Positions 17,311 through 26,147 of a stretch of 64,000 bases of DNA are shown here, piece after piece; within the stretch, counting starts at the first letter, position 1, and each line of letters begins with the position of its first letter. This DNA comes from Pandoraea sputorum (GTDB lineage: Bacteria > Pseudomonadota > Gammaproteobacteria > Burkholderiales > Burkholderiaceae): NCBI RefSeq assembly GCF_000814845.2, contig NZ_CP010431.2, positions 3,658,001-3,722,000 on the forward strand. The letters run 5' to 3'. A program made the position numbers and the translations under genes. The notes beneath the pieces are model-generated. The model saw nothing but the letters and a program-made list of their open reading frames with translations, did no database searches and was not told the DNA's origin.

Positions 17311-19395
17311 TCACGCCACCTGTCGACGCAGGTGCCAGAGCAGATACGGCGCGGCGATCAGCATCGCCAGCACACCCGCCGGGAGTTGTTGCGGGAAGAG
17401 CAGATTGCGTCCGAGCCAGTCAGCGGCGATCATCAGCAACGCACCGGACACGGCCGACGCGACGGCCTGCGAGCGCGCCTTGCCGAACCCGGCCATGCGT
17501 GCCAGATGCGGTGCGAGCAGACCGACGAACGACAGCGGACCGACGACAAGCGTCGCCACGGCGCTGAGCGTCGCGGCCAGACACCACATCCACAGGCGCG
17601 CACGCCGCACGTTCACGCCTACGGCGCTCGCCGTTGCGTCGCCCATCGGCAGCAGATCCAGCCAGCGCGATGCCAGGCAAGTCAGCAACAGCCCCACCAA
17701 CGAGGCGACGACAGCGCCCAAGGCAATGCCGGGACCGACGATGTACGTGAGGCCAAGCGTCAGCGAGCGCAGCAGGAAGGCATTCGCCGTGCCGCTCGCG
17801 CTCCCGATGGCCACCAGCGATTGCGCCATGCCGGAGATCGCCACACCCGCGAGCAACATCCGCGTTGGCGAGAAACCGCCTTTGCGCGAGAGCGTGAGCA
17901 TGACCGCGAGACTGAGCGCAGCGCCTGCGAACGCTGCAACGAACAGTGTCGACGCCGACGCTCCGACCATCGCGAACGTCACGATCAGCACACCCAGCAT
18001 CGCGCCGCCACTCACGCCCAGCAGTTCGGGACTGGCCATCGGATTGCCGCTGATCCGTTGCAACAGCGTGCCCGCCAGCGCCAGTGCGACACCCGCCGCA
18101 GCCGACGCCAGCATGCGCGGCAACCGCCATTGCGAGATCGATACCCATGACGCGTTCGTCGCCCACTCCCAGCCGTCGAACGAACGCCCGAGATGCTGCG
18201 TCACCCAGACGAGCGCGACCCCGAACACAAGCGCCAACGCGAGCCATCGGAACGGACGACGCGCGCGCGCGGGCGGCACGGCATCGGCGCTCGCCACTTC
18301 TCCGGCTCGGGTGCGGCGCAGGAGCCACAGCAACAGCGGTCCGCCAAACAGCGCAGCGGCAGCACCCGTCGGCAACGACGCACCGTCGAACAGCGGCAGC
18401 CACTGCACGAGCTGGTCGGTCAGCATCAGCATGAGAGCACCGATGAACGGCGCCCAGACCAGTTGGTCGCGCAGACGTCGTGCACCGGCGAGACGCACCA
18501 GTTGCGGTCCGGCCAGACCGACGAAGCCGATGATGCCGACGACACTGATGATGCAGGCCGAGAGCGCCACGGCCACCACCAGTCCGGCGGTGCGAATCCA
18601 TGCGACACGCGCGCCGAGCTGAGTCATGCTGCGGTCGTCGAGCGTGAACAGCGTCAACGGTCTGAGCAGCAATGCCGCGGCAACGACGGCCACGATCACG
18701 CGGGGCAACAGCCATCCGAAGTCGTGCCATCCGTTTTGCACGAGCGACCCTGCCCCCCATGCGAAGACACCGACAAGCGCGCGTTCGTGCGCCATCGACA
18801 CCATGATCGACAGGCCGCTGCAATACAGGTTGACGATCATGCCCGCGAGAATCACGGGGATGGGGGCGAAGCGGCTGCGCCACGTCAGTGCCATCACCAC
18901 AGCGATGGCCGCCGCCGAGCCGAACAACGCGACGCCTGAGCGCCAAGCGAAGGCCACCGCAGGCAGCCAGATCGTGGCCGCCGACAGCGCGAGTGAAGCG
19001 CCCGACGCCACGCCGAGCGTCAGCGGCTCGGCGAGCGGATTGCGCAGCACCTTCTGAAACATCACGCCCGCGAGCGCAAGCCCGGCACCGGCCAGCACCG
19101 ACATCGCCAGTCGCGGCAGCCACGCGTAGTTCACGAGCAGGCCCGACATCGCAGCAGCCGAAGCGGATGCATTCGGGTCCAGCGTCGGATGTGTGATGGC
19201 GTGCCAGACGGCGGCGAAGAACGTGCCGCTGTCGACGCCCGCCGGGCGCAGCGACAGCAATGTGACGACGGCCAGCACCAGCGCGGGCACGCCGACAATC
19301 GTCGCCAGACGCCAGAGATGACGCACCTCGACGGCCGTCGTGGCCCCGTGCGGCCTGCCCGCCGTCATCGGTTGAAGCGGATTTCCCATGCTCAT
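17311..19395 (-). CDS. Fe3+-siderophore ABC importer, fused double permease (FhuB-like)
   Basis: 694 residues from ATG 19395, which follows GGGAGGGG and overlaps the stop of the binding-protein gene (ATGA). Two FecCD-type permease halves are fused: about residues 25-345 and 365-690, each with roughly ten helices. Each half carries the conserved LRNPLAEPLTLGVASG or ISGNPMASPELLGVSGG loop. This single-chain layout is that of FhuB and OrbD. It forms the inner-membrane channel for the binding protein encoded just before it and the ATPase encoded two genes later. Confidence 0.93.
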   Translation of the reverse strand: MSMGNPLQPMTAGRPHGATTAVEVRHLWRLATIVGVPALVLAVVTLLSLRPAGVDSGTFFAAVWHAITHPTLDPNASASAAAMSGLLVNYAWLPRLAMSVLAGAGLALAGVMFQKVLRNPLAEPLTLGVASGASLALSAATIWLPAVAFAWRSGVALFGSAAAIAVVMALTWRSRFAPIPVILAGMIVNLYCSGLSIMVSMAHERALVGVFAWGAGSLVQNGWHDFGWLLPRVIVAVVAAALLLRPLTLFTLDDRSMTQLGARVAWIRTAGLVVAVALSACIISVVGIIGFVGLAGPQLVRLAGARRLRDQLVWAPFIGALMLMLTDQLVQWLPLFDGASLPTGAAAALFGGPLLLWLLRRTRAGEVASADAVPPARARRPFRWLALALVFGVALVWVTQHLGRSFDGWEWATNASWVSISQWRLPRMLASAAAGVALALAGTLLQRISGNPMASPELLGVSGGAMLGVLIVTFAMVGASASTLFVAAFAGAALSLAVMLTLSRKGGFSPTRMLLAGVAISGMAQSLVAIGSASGTANAFLLRSLTLGLTYIVGPGIALGAVVASLVGLLLTCLASRWLDLLPMGDATASAVGVNVRRARLWMWCLAATLSAVATLVVGPLSFVGLLAPHLARMAGFGKARSQAVASAVSGALLMIAADWLGRNLLFPQQLPAGVLAMLIAAPYLLWHLRRQVA

Positions 19396-20339
19396 GCCGC
19401 CCCTCCCGTCAGGGCGACGCTCAACGCGTCGGCCAGCTTCACCGCCGTGGGCGTGCCCCCCGTGGGCAACATGACCGGCAACTGGCCGACACGTGCGCCA
19501 CGCACGAACGGCAGCGCCTGCCACAGCGGGCTTTGCCCGAGCATGCCCAGCAATCCGGGGCGCGCCCCGATCAACATCGCGCGCGCCGAGGCATCCCCCC
19601 TGAGCTGCGTGTAATCGATCTGCGCCATGCCCTCCGTATCGCTCGGACGTCGCCAGGCGTTGGTCAGCCCCACAGCGGCGAGCGTCCCGCCGAACACACT
19701 CTCACGGCCAAAGACGTTCGTCAGACGCGTGTCGATGGGGCTCATCAGATACACCGGGCGTTGTGTGACGCCGTGCTTCGTCAGGCGGTCCCGAACCTCA
19801 CCGAGATGCGCGTCGGTCGTAGCCAGCAAGTGCGACGTTTGCGTTGGACGCCCCAGCGCATCGCCCAGTGCCCGCGCACGACGCAACGCGAGCTGGTAGC
19901 CGTCTTCATGCGGATGGGGCGATGGCGCGACGAACAGCGGCGCAATACGCGCAAGCGAATCGGCGAGCGCAGCGTGCGCGGGCGTGATGACGATCAGGTC
20001 GGGACGCAGCGCCTGCACCACTTCGAAATTCGGTTGAAAGAGGAGACCGACGTCGACGACGTCGTCGGGCATAGCGGGCGTGCCCGAGAGCAGGCGATAC
20101 CAGAACGGACGCGCCGCACCCACGGGCGTCACGCCCAACGCCAGCACCTGCGCCGCCAGCCCCCAGTCGAGTACCACCACGCGCGGCATGCGGCCCGAAG
20201 GCGTGGAAGCCCCCACAGACGGAGCCGCAACAGGCGACGCAAGCACGCCCGCCGCCCCCATGAACGGTGCCATCGCACCAACGCCAAACGCCGCCAGAAG
20301 GCGGCGTCGTGCGGCAAACGATTGTCGTTGCATCACCAT
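19392..20339 (-). CDS. Fe3+-siderophore periplasmic binding protein (FhuD-like)
   Basis: 315 residues. ATG 20339 (MVMQ) or ATG 20333 could be the start; both lie on the last codons of the receptor remnant. The N-terminus has a twin-arginine-like signal (AARRRLLAAFGVGAMAPF). The mature part has the class III binding fold: MPRVVVLDWGLAAQVLALGVTPVG, the long connecting helix, then LRPDLIVITP. Translation coupled to the lost receptor is implied by the overlap. The permease follows with a four-base overlap. Confidence 0.9.
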   Translation of the reverse strand: MVMQRQSFAARRRLLAAFGVGAMAPFMGAAGVLASPVAAPSVGASTPSGRMPRVVVLDWGLAAQVLALGVTPVGAARPFWYRLLSGTPAMPDDVVDVGLLFQPNFEVVQALRPDLIVITPAHAALADSLARIAPLFVAPSPHPHEDGYQLALRRARALGDALGRPTQTSHLLATTDAHLGEVRDRLTKHGVTQRPVYLMSPIDTRLTNVFGRESVFGGTLAAVGLTNAWRRPSDTEGMAQIDYTQLRGDASARAMLIGARPGLLGMLGQSPLWQALPFVRGARVGQLPVMLPTGGTPTAVKLADALSVALTGGAA

Positions 20340-20657
20340 TGATATCGGGCTGTCCCCAAAACGGTTCGCGTCGCGCCCCAGTAGCACAGCGACGACGATG
20401 TGCAATACGAGATGTATTCGCGGTTGAAGAGGTTGCTGACGTTCACGGCGAAGCGCCATTGCTGCCAGTCGTAGTGCACGGCGGCATCCACCAGTGTCCG
20501 GCTCGGCACTTCGAACGTGTTAGCGGGACGTCTCGCCCGCGTCCGCCGCCATCGCGGCGTGCGGCCCGAATACCGCTGCGGCGAGCACTGCCGCCATGAC
20601 CGTCATTCGTCGCCCACCGTCCGAATGGGTCGCCTTCCCCGTGTGATGTCGTTTCAC
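20333..20657 (-). pseudogene. Remnant of a TonB-dependent siderophore receptor
   Basis: A GTG at 20657 opens a frame with a signal-peptide-like stretch (MTVMAAVLAAAVFGPHAAMA, then ADAGETSR) that stops at 20520. In the next frame the DNA encodes the last 60 or so residues of a siderophore receptor: FEVPSRTLVDAAVHYD, VNVSNLFNREYISYC, YWGATRTVLGTARYQW. The plug and most of the barrel, some 600 residues, are missing. The remnant's stop overlaps the binding-protein start, so the receptor was the first gene of this import operon. A single internal deletion explains the structure. It cannot make a receptor. Confidence 0.85.
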
Positions 20658-20705
20658 TTTACGTCCGTTTCCCGCGTCAGAGCCATTCCAATGGAATGAA
20701 ACAAA

Positions 20706-20724
20706 ATAAATGAGACGCATTACC
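20706..20724. promoter_or_regulatory. Weak Fur-like box of the siderophore import operon
   Basis: ATAAATGAGACGCATTACC matches the Fur consensus at 12 of 19 positions and shares ATGAGAC-CATTAC with the box at 13822. It lies about 50 bases before the receptor remnant and in the shared region with the divergent AraC gene. Confidence 0.5.
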
Positions 20725-20767
20725 ATTATCACTTGTATCTGCCACCTGAACCCCGATGACAGTTGGT

Positions 20768-20837
20768 AGAATACCGGGGATGCTTTTGCTGTGAATCGCA
20801 AAAAATGTTGAGAAAAGGACAATTTTTGTCTTTTTCT
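20768..20837 (+). promoter_or_regulatory. Candidate AraC-regulator binding region, copy 2
   Basis: AGAATACCGGG (20768-20778) repeats the motif at 13882. At 20811-20837 two 12-base arms (AGAAAAGGACAA and TTGTCTTTTTCT) pair at 11 of 12 positions around a three-base centre. This is a strong inverted repeat about 95 bases before the AraC start. Confidence 0.45.
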
Positions 20838-20931
20838 CTATGCTTTGGCGTGTCGGGTCCACCTCACAAGGGGTTGCGGGACAAACGGCACGTCATCTGA
20901 CCGAGTGGATCGGTCCGGTTGGGAAGTCGTC

Positions 20932-21723
20932 ATGAAGGAATTGCTGCTGCGCCGCTATCCGGAAACGCGCCGTCATTTGCCGCGCGACGTCACGCTTGGG
21001 GGCATGGAATGTGAGGATGGTGAGCGCCAGCCGTGGCATCAGCATCAACACGGTCACGTGGTGATGGCACTGCGCGGTGTGGTGCGCGTGCTCACGCCTG
21101 CGCACACGTGGACACTGCCCGCGTCGCGCGCGCTCTGGCTGCCGCCGAATACGCCGCATGAACTGCATGCGGTCGGACGTATGCAGTTCTGCACGATCAG
21201 CATCGAGCCGGGCACGGTGTCGTGGCTGTGGCCGAACGCACTCGTGCTGACCGTCGGCCCGCTTCTGCGCGAACTGGCTGTCGACATGTTGTCCGACGGT
21301 TTCCACTACGCACCCGACAGTCGCACCGCCCTCTCCATCCCTTTGCTCCTGCGATTGCTTCGCGAGGCGGCTGCGCCCGGCGAGCACGGCCTGCCGCTGC
21401 CCAGTTCCGCGAAGCTGCTGGCGATTTGCGAGCACATGATGATGGCCCCCGCGACCGATTACTCGCTGGAACGCTGGGGAGAAGAACTGGGGGCGAGCGG
21501 CAAGACGCTCGCACGCCGCTTCAAAGACGAGACGGGGATGACCTTCGGGCGCTGGTGTCAGCATATGCGGGCGTCCGAGGCGATCACGCGACTGGCGCTC
21601 GGGGCGTCGGTCGGCGACGTAGCGCTCGCGCTCGGCTATCAAAGCCCGAGCGCTTTCATCGTGATGTTCAAGCGGCTGTTCGGCCGTGCGCCGCAACAGT
21701 ATCTGGCGGTGGCCGAACGCTAA
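20932..21723 (+). CDS. AraC-family siderophore-type regulator
   Basis: 263 residues from ATG 20932 (GGGAAG upstream). The frame extends back to 20845 without a ribosome site. The N-terminal cupin-like sensor (about 15-100, QPWHQHQHGHVVMALRG, LWLPPNTPHELHAVG) is followed by a C-terminal two-HTH DNA-binding domain (about 165-260, GASGKTLARRFKDETGMTF, LGYQSPSAFIVMFKRLFG). It is a close paralogue of the broken gene at 13984. It is divergent from the siderophore import operon and probably activates it when the ligand is present. Confidence 0.9.
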   Translation: MKELLLRRYPETRRHLPRDVTLGGMECEDGERQPWHQHQHGHVVMALRGVVRVLTPAHTWTLPASRALWLPPNTPHELHAVGRMQFCTISIEPGTVSWLWPNALVLTVGPLLRELAVDMLSDGFHYAPDSRTALSIPLLLRLLREAAAPGEHGLPLPSSAKLLAICEHMMMAPATDYSLERWGEELGASGKTLARRFKDETGMTFGRWCQHMRASEAITRLALGASVGDVALALGYQSPSAFIVMFKRLFGRAPQQYLAVAER

Positions 21724-21740
21724 CGGGAATCAACGCCGGA

Positions 21741-22832
21741 TCAGGCAACACCCAGTGGCGTGGCGCGCGACGCAAACGTATCGCGAATCGACGCGATGGC
21801 GGCGATGGTTTCGTCGATATCCTCGTCGCCGATATGGCGATGCGTGACGAGCCGCAGCATCGACGTGCCGCTCGCGCGCGCCAGAATGCCGTACTCCGCC
21901 AGCGCAGCCTCCCACGCACGCGGGTTCGCCTCGCGTTGCTCGCCGACACGCAAGCGCACGATGTTGCTCGTAGACGGCACCGCGTCGACCAGTTGCGGAT
22001 CGATCTGCGCGAGCCCGTCCCACAGACGTTGCGCACGCGCGTTGTCATCGGCCAGTCGCGCAACCATCGTCTCCATCGCCACTTTCCCCGCCGCGGCCAT
22101 AATGCCCGCCTGACGCAATCCACCGCCCGTCATGCGACGGAACGTGCGCGCCTGCTCGATCATGGCATGCGAGCCGACGAGCATCGCGCCCATCGGTGCG
22201 GAAAGCCCTTTCGAGAGGCAGAACGTCAGGCTATCGCAGTGCGCGGTGATCTGAGCGACGTCGACCCCCAGCGCCGCCGCCGCATTGAACACTCGCGCAC
22301 CGTCCATATGGACCGGCACGCCCGCACGCGACGCGAGCGCGTGAACGTCCGCCAGATACGACAACGACGGTACATAACCACCGGAGTGGTTGTGCGTGGA
22401 CTCGACCGCGACCATCGCCGTCGGTTGCCCATAGCGCGAAAAGCCGGGACGCAACGCCCCGGCCAGTTGATCGAGATCCATCTCACCGTGTACCGAGCCA
22501 ATGAGCACCGGGTACAAATGCGCGAGCCGCGACATGCCGCCCGCCTCCGACTTCGCCATGTGCGCCTGCGCGTCGAGCACCGCTTCACCGCCACGCGTGG
22601 CGTGGCACAGCGAAGCGATCAGATTGCCCATCGTGCCGGAGACGACGAACATCGCCTCCTCTTTGCCGGTGACGACCGCCGCGAGATGCTCCAGCGCGCG
22701 CACGGTCGGATCGCCTTCGAGGGTGTCGTCACCCAGCGACGCGGTTTGCATCGCCTCCCACATCAGTGCGGTGGGCCGGGTGACGGTATCGCTTCGCAGA
22801 TCGACGAAGCGTTCGGTATTGCCTGAGGTCAT
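21741..22832 (-). CDS. ltaE: Low-specificity threonine aldolase
   Basis: 363-residue PLP enzyme that splits threonine or allo-threonine into glycine and acetaldehyde. It begins with the family motif FVDLRSDTVTRPT, has the active-site arginine/histidine region (STHNHSGGYVPSL), and the PLP lysine in FCLSKGLSAPMG near residue 208. Its start overlaps the stop of the symporter gene by four bases, so import and cleavage are coupled. Confidence 0.9.
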   Translation of the reverse strand: MTSGNTERFVDLRSDTVTRPTALMWEAMQTASLGDDTLEGDPTVRALEHLAAVVTGKEEAMFVVSGTMGNLIASLCHATRGGEAVLDAQAHMAKSEAGGMSRLAHLYPVLIGSVHGEMDLDQLAGALRPGFSRYGQPTAMVAVESTHNHSGGYVPSLSYLADVHALASRAGVPVHMDGARVFNAAAALGVDVAQITAHCDSLTFCLSKGLSAPMGAMLVGSHAMIEQARTFRRMTGGGLRQAGIMAAAGKVAMETMVARLADDNARAQRLWDGLAQIDPQLVDAVPSTSNIVRLRVGEQREANPRAWEAALAEYGILARASGTSMLRLVTHRHIGDEDIDETIAAIASIRDTFASRATPLGVA

Positions 22833-24133
22833 GCAAACTCCTGACCGTGGGCATGGCCGCCCGCCCGCGTGGCTTCCGACTCGGCGGCGAGCGCCGCTTG
22901 CACGGCCTCGGGCGATTCATACGGAATACCGGCGAGCTTCATGACGAGCTTGATGGCCACGGTGTTGCTGAAAACGTTGATCGCAGTACGGCCCATATCG
23001 AGGAAAGCATCGACACCGGCGATGATCGCGAGTGCTTCGATGGGCACGCCGATAGTCGTGAGCACCATCGCAATCGCCACCAGACCGCCCGAGGGCACGT
23101 TCGCGCTGCCCTTGCTGGCAAGCGTGGTGACGAGCACGATCGAGAGCAGCGTCGGCATGTCGAGCGGCACGTGGTAGGCATCGGCAAGGAAGCCGACGGC
23201 CAGCGCGAAGTACATGATCGAGCCATCGCGATTGAACGCGTAGCCCAGTGGCAGCACAACCGAGGCGATGGCCTTGGGCACCCCCATCGCGATGAGCTTT
23301 TCCATGTGCAACGGCAGGGTGGCTTCGGACGAGCGCGTGGCGAACGCGAGAATCACCGGCTCACTGATGGCGCGCGTCGTCGCCCACGGCTTTTCGCCAA
23401 TCGCCTTGAGCAGAATCCAGAACAGCACCAGCAGCACGCCAAGGCCGAGGTACATCGTGCCGACGAGTTTCACGAGCGCGAGAATCGTGCCGATGCCCTG
23501 CGTCGCGAACAGCCACGAGATGATCGCGAAAATCGCCAGCGGCGAGAGCGAGATGATCCAGTCGGTGAGCTTGAACACTGCGCCCATGAGCGCGTCGAGC
23601 ACGCCGACGAGCGGCTTCGCACGCGCGCCGATAGACGACAGTGCCAGTCCGAGCAGCACGGCAAAGACCAGCACCGGCAGCAGATTGCTGCCGCTCATCG
23701 CTGCGAAGATGTTCGACGGAATCATCTCCAGGAAGAACTTGGTCCAGTCCACCGAGGCGGCAATCGGCTTTGCCGACGCGTGCGCCGCCGCGAGATTCGC
23801 GCCGAGCCCGGGGTGGAAGATCGCGTTCAGGCCGAGTCCGATCACGATCGAGACGAGCGTCGCGATGAAGAAGTAGATCAGGCTGATGGCTGAGACACGG
23901 CCGAGGGCACGCGCGTTGTGGCCCATCTGATAGATGCCGAGCGTGATCGCCGTGAAGACGAGGGGCACGACGATCATCTTCACGGCTTGCACGAACGCGG
24001 TGCCCACAGGCATGAGCTTCGTGGCGAGCGCCGGGGCGACCATGCCGCAGCCGATGCCCAGCGCCAGACCGATCAGCATCTGAATGGGTAACGGAAGGAG
24101 GCGCTTCTTCTTGCTGGCAGTGCTTGACGACAT
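22829..24133 (-). CDS. Dicarboxylate/amino acid:cation symporter (DAACS family)
   Basis: 434-residue inner-membrane carrier with eight predicted helices and two re-entrant loops. The serine-rich loop is RSSEATLPL near residue 265 (where GltP has SSAATLP) and the cation motif is GYAFNRDGSIMY near 290. C-terminal tail is HAHGQEF. GGAG lies nine bases before ATG 24133. The family includes glutamate, C4-dicarboxylate and serine/threonine carriers. Coupling to threonine aldolase suggests threonine or a related hydroxy amino acid, which is inference. Confidence 0.88.
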   Translation of the reverse strand: MSSSTASKKKRLLPLPIQMLIGLALGIGCGMVAPALATKLMPVGTAFVQAVKMIVVPLVFTAITLGIYQMGHNARALGRVSAISLIYFFIATLVSIVIGLGLNAIFHPGLGANLAAAHASAKPIAASVDWTKFFLEMIPSNIFAAMSGSNLLPVLVFAVLLGLALSSIGARAKPLVGVLDALMGAVFKLTDWIISLSPLAIFAIISWLFATQGIGTILALVKLVGTMYLGLGVLLVLFWILLKAIGEKPWATTRAISEPVILAFATRSSEATLPLHMEKLIAMGVPKAIASVVLPLGYAFNRDGSIMYFALAVGFLADAYHVPLDMPTLLSIVLVTTLASKGSANVPSGGLVAIAMVLTTIGVPIEALAIIAGVDAFLDMGRTAINVFSNTVAIKLVMKLAGIPYESPEAVQAALAAESEATRAGGHAHGQEFA

Positions 24134-24206
24134 GACGACTATCTCCGGAAATTACGTGGCGTTGCGGCTCATCTGGGCGGACACGGAATCACGTGTCGCG
24201 AGGTAT

Positions 24207-24953
24207 TCAGCGCTTGCGGCCTTTGCTTGCGGGTGGCGCAGCGGGTGCCACCGCCGACAGCGCGGCAGGCACCGTGGACGGCGCCGCAGGAGGAACGAGG
24301 GCCTGCAAGCGGGCCTGCATGGCGTGCGTAAGGTGGTCCCATACATGACGCTGAGCCTCCTCGGGACGCCCGGCGGCGATGGCATTGAAGATCGCGAGGT
24401 GTTCGCGAACGGCGGTGCGGGTACGCTCGGCGTCGTAATGCGGAATGCGTTGCAGCGCCAGACCGTTCTGGGTGCGCAACGCGTGATAGGTCTCGGTGAG
24501 CCGGACGTTGTCGGCCGCAGCGAACATCGCTTCGTGGAACTGCCAGCCAACACGCTGGGTAATGTCGACGTCGAGTTCAATGCCGTCGTCCCCCTGTGCG
24601 TCGAGCGCACGCAGGCGCACCGCGACTTCTTCGAGCGCGGGCGTCACGCCCTTTTGCGCCGCAAGCCATGCGGCCATGCCTTCGAGGGCGAGGCGCACTT
24701 CGTGGATTTCGCTCAGATCCCGCACCGACAACTGACGCACGAAGGTGCCTCGCATCGGCACGATCTCCAGCAGGCCGTCGTTGGCGAGCGCGCGAATCGC
24801 TTCGCGCACGGGCGTGCGGCTGATGCCGAAACGCTCCGAGAGCGCGCGCTCGGACAGCGCCTCGCCCGCGCGGATTTCGCCGGAAACGATGAGGTTGCGA
24901 ATGGCGCTGTAAGCCGATTCGCTCAGGGCCGGGGTGCGTTGGGTCTGGTTCAT
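24207..24953 (-). CDS. GntR-family (FadR/FCD subgroup) transcriptional regulator
   Basis: 248 residues from ATG 24953. The N-terminal winged helix (about 10-75) contains EALSERALSERFGISRTPVREAIRAL. The FCD effector domain (about 85-215) shows the metal-binding histidines expected of the family (FHEAMFAAADN, EHLAIFNAI). The tail is alanine/proline-rich, ending KGRKR. It heads the operon GntR-symporter-ltaE. A perfect palindrome immediately before its start codon suggests that it represses itself and the operon. Confidence 0.88.
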   Translation of the reverse strand: MNQTQRTPALSESAYSAIRNLIVSGEIRAGEALSERALSERFGISRTPVREAIRALANDGLLEIVPMRGTFVRQLSVRDLSEIHEVRLALEGMAAWLAAQKGVTPALEEVAVRLRALDAQGDDGIELDVDITQRVGWQFHEAMFAAADNVRLTETYHALRTQNGLALQRIPHYDAERTRTAVREHLAIFNAIAAGRPEEAQRHVWDHLTHAMQARLQALVPPAAPSTVPAALSAVAPAAPPASKGRKR

Positions 24954-24955
24954 GA

Positions 24956-24967
24956 CTGGTATACCAG
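24956..24967. promoter_or_regulatory. Probable GntR operator
   Basis: CTGGTATACCAG is a perfect 12-bp palindrome ending two bases before the GntR start codon. It fits the FadR-subgroup operator pattern (TGGT...ACCA). Bound repressor would cover the ribosome-binding region. Confidence 0.6.
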
Positions 24968-25030
24968 CAAAAAACAATTTGCCGGTCAATGACAAAAACG
25001 GCGAGAGGGGTGTGTTTGCGGGTAAACGAT

Positions 25031-25055
25031 GAGGCGAAGCTGGGCGCTTCGCCTC
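25031..25055. terminator. Hairpin terminator after the alpha/beta hydrolase gene
   Basis: GAGGCGAAGC and GCTTCGCCTC form a perfect 10-bp stem with a five-base loop, starting 17 bases past the hydrolase stop codon. On the minus strand a short ATCGTTT tail follows. It may also stop transcripts entering from the other side. Confidence 0.55.
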
Positions 25056-25071
25056 CGGCTAGACCATTGCC

Positions 25072-25935
25072 TCAGTTATCGAGGAAATGCGTAATCGCGA
25101 AGTTGAACATCTTCGGGTCCTGAATGAACGCGAAGTGGCTGACGCCCGGCAGGATCATCAACTGTGCGCCAGGGATCGTATGCGCCATGTAGATGTTGTG
25201 TTCGAGTTTGATGCCTTCGTCGTGCTCACCGTCGAGGATCAGCACCTTCGATTTGATCGTCTTCAGTTGGGCGTCGGTCCAGTTCGGCTGTCCTTCCCAC
25301 ATTTTGCCGATCTGGTTCAGGAAGGCCTCGTACTCCTTCGGTGTGGACGAGAGCTTCGCGTAGTCGTTGGCCGCACGCTTGATGAACTCTGCGAACACCG
25401 GGTTCTTGTCGAAGTCCGGCTTCAGGCCGTCCGTGTTGGTGTTCACGCCGAACGCCACGATCTTGCCCACACGGTCCGGATAGCGGATCGCGAGGTCGAT
25501 GCCCTGAATCGCGCCATCGCTCCAACCCACGACGTCGGCTTTTTTGATGTGGAGTTGATCAAGCAGCGCGATGACGTCGTCGGCCATCAGGTCATAACCG
25601 TAAGGACGGTCGTCACGCGTGCTGCGTCCGTGCCCGCGCGTGTCGACGGCGATCACGAGGTGGTGCGCCTTGAGCGCTTCGACCTGTTTGGCGAGATAGT
25701 CCGAGTTCGCCAGACCACCGTGCAGCAGCAGCACCGGGCTACCCTTGCCGACCTCGGCGTTGTACAGGCGAATGCCGTTTACATTGGCGAAGCCGGTGCG
25801 GTCGAATTTGGCCGGAGCCGGGGTCGGCGGCAACGTCTGCCACAACTCGGCTGCCATGGATGGCGCAGCTTGCAGGGCTGCCACTAAGCCCAGCATGGCC
25901 ATTAGCGGTTTGAACGACGACTTGATGATGTTCAT
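25072..25935 (-). CDS. Secreted alpha/beta hydrolase
   Basis: 287 residues from ATG 25935, the start of a clear signal peptide (MNIIKSSFKPLMAMLGLVAALQAAPSMA in two parts). The fold includes the oxyanion HGG motif (VLLLHGGLANS near residue 72), the nucleophile elbow GWSDG near 142, an acidic residue in ILDGEHDE near 240 and the catalytic histidine in GVSHFAF near 270. Substrate unknown. It stands alone between the GntR gene and a divergent exporter. Confidence 0.85.
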   Translation of the reverse strand: MNIIKSSFKPLMAMLGLVAALQAAPSMAAELWQTLPPTPAPAKFDRTGFANVNGIRLYNAEVGKGSPVLLLHGGLANSDYLAKQVEALKAHHLVIAVDTRGHGRSTRDDRPYGYDLMADDVIALLDQLHIKKADVVGWSDGAIQGIDLAIRYPDRVGKIVAFGVNTNTDGLKPDFDKNPVFAEFIKRAANDYAKLSSTPKEYEAFLNQIGKMWEGQPNWTDAQLKTIKSKVLILDGEHDEGIKLEHNIYMAHTIPGAQLMILPGVSHFAFIQDPKMFNFAITHFLDN

Positions 25936-26147
25936 GGTGATGAAGAGGGGGTGAGATGACCGGTCACTGTATCCCGATTCCTGCTTGCGAAGACGTAAGG
26001 AAAGGCCGCGCACGGACGCCTGACATTCAACGCGGCGTTGCGATGGCAATTGAGAGTTGAGCATTCGTCCGAAAACGCTCACGCAAGTCTGAACCGACCA
26101 CGTGCCGGGTGTTACGATGCCCCTCTATCCGTCCCGTGTGTCCTGGC

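Noticed and set aside
16670..18622. 650-codon plus-strand open frame
   Set aside because: Antisense to the exporter and the FhuB-like permease, both with clear family motifs.
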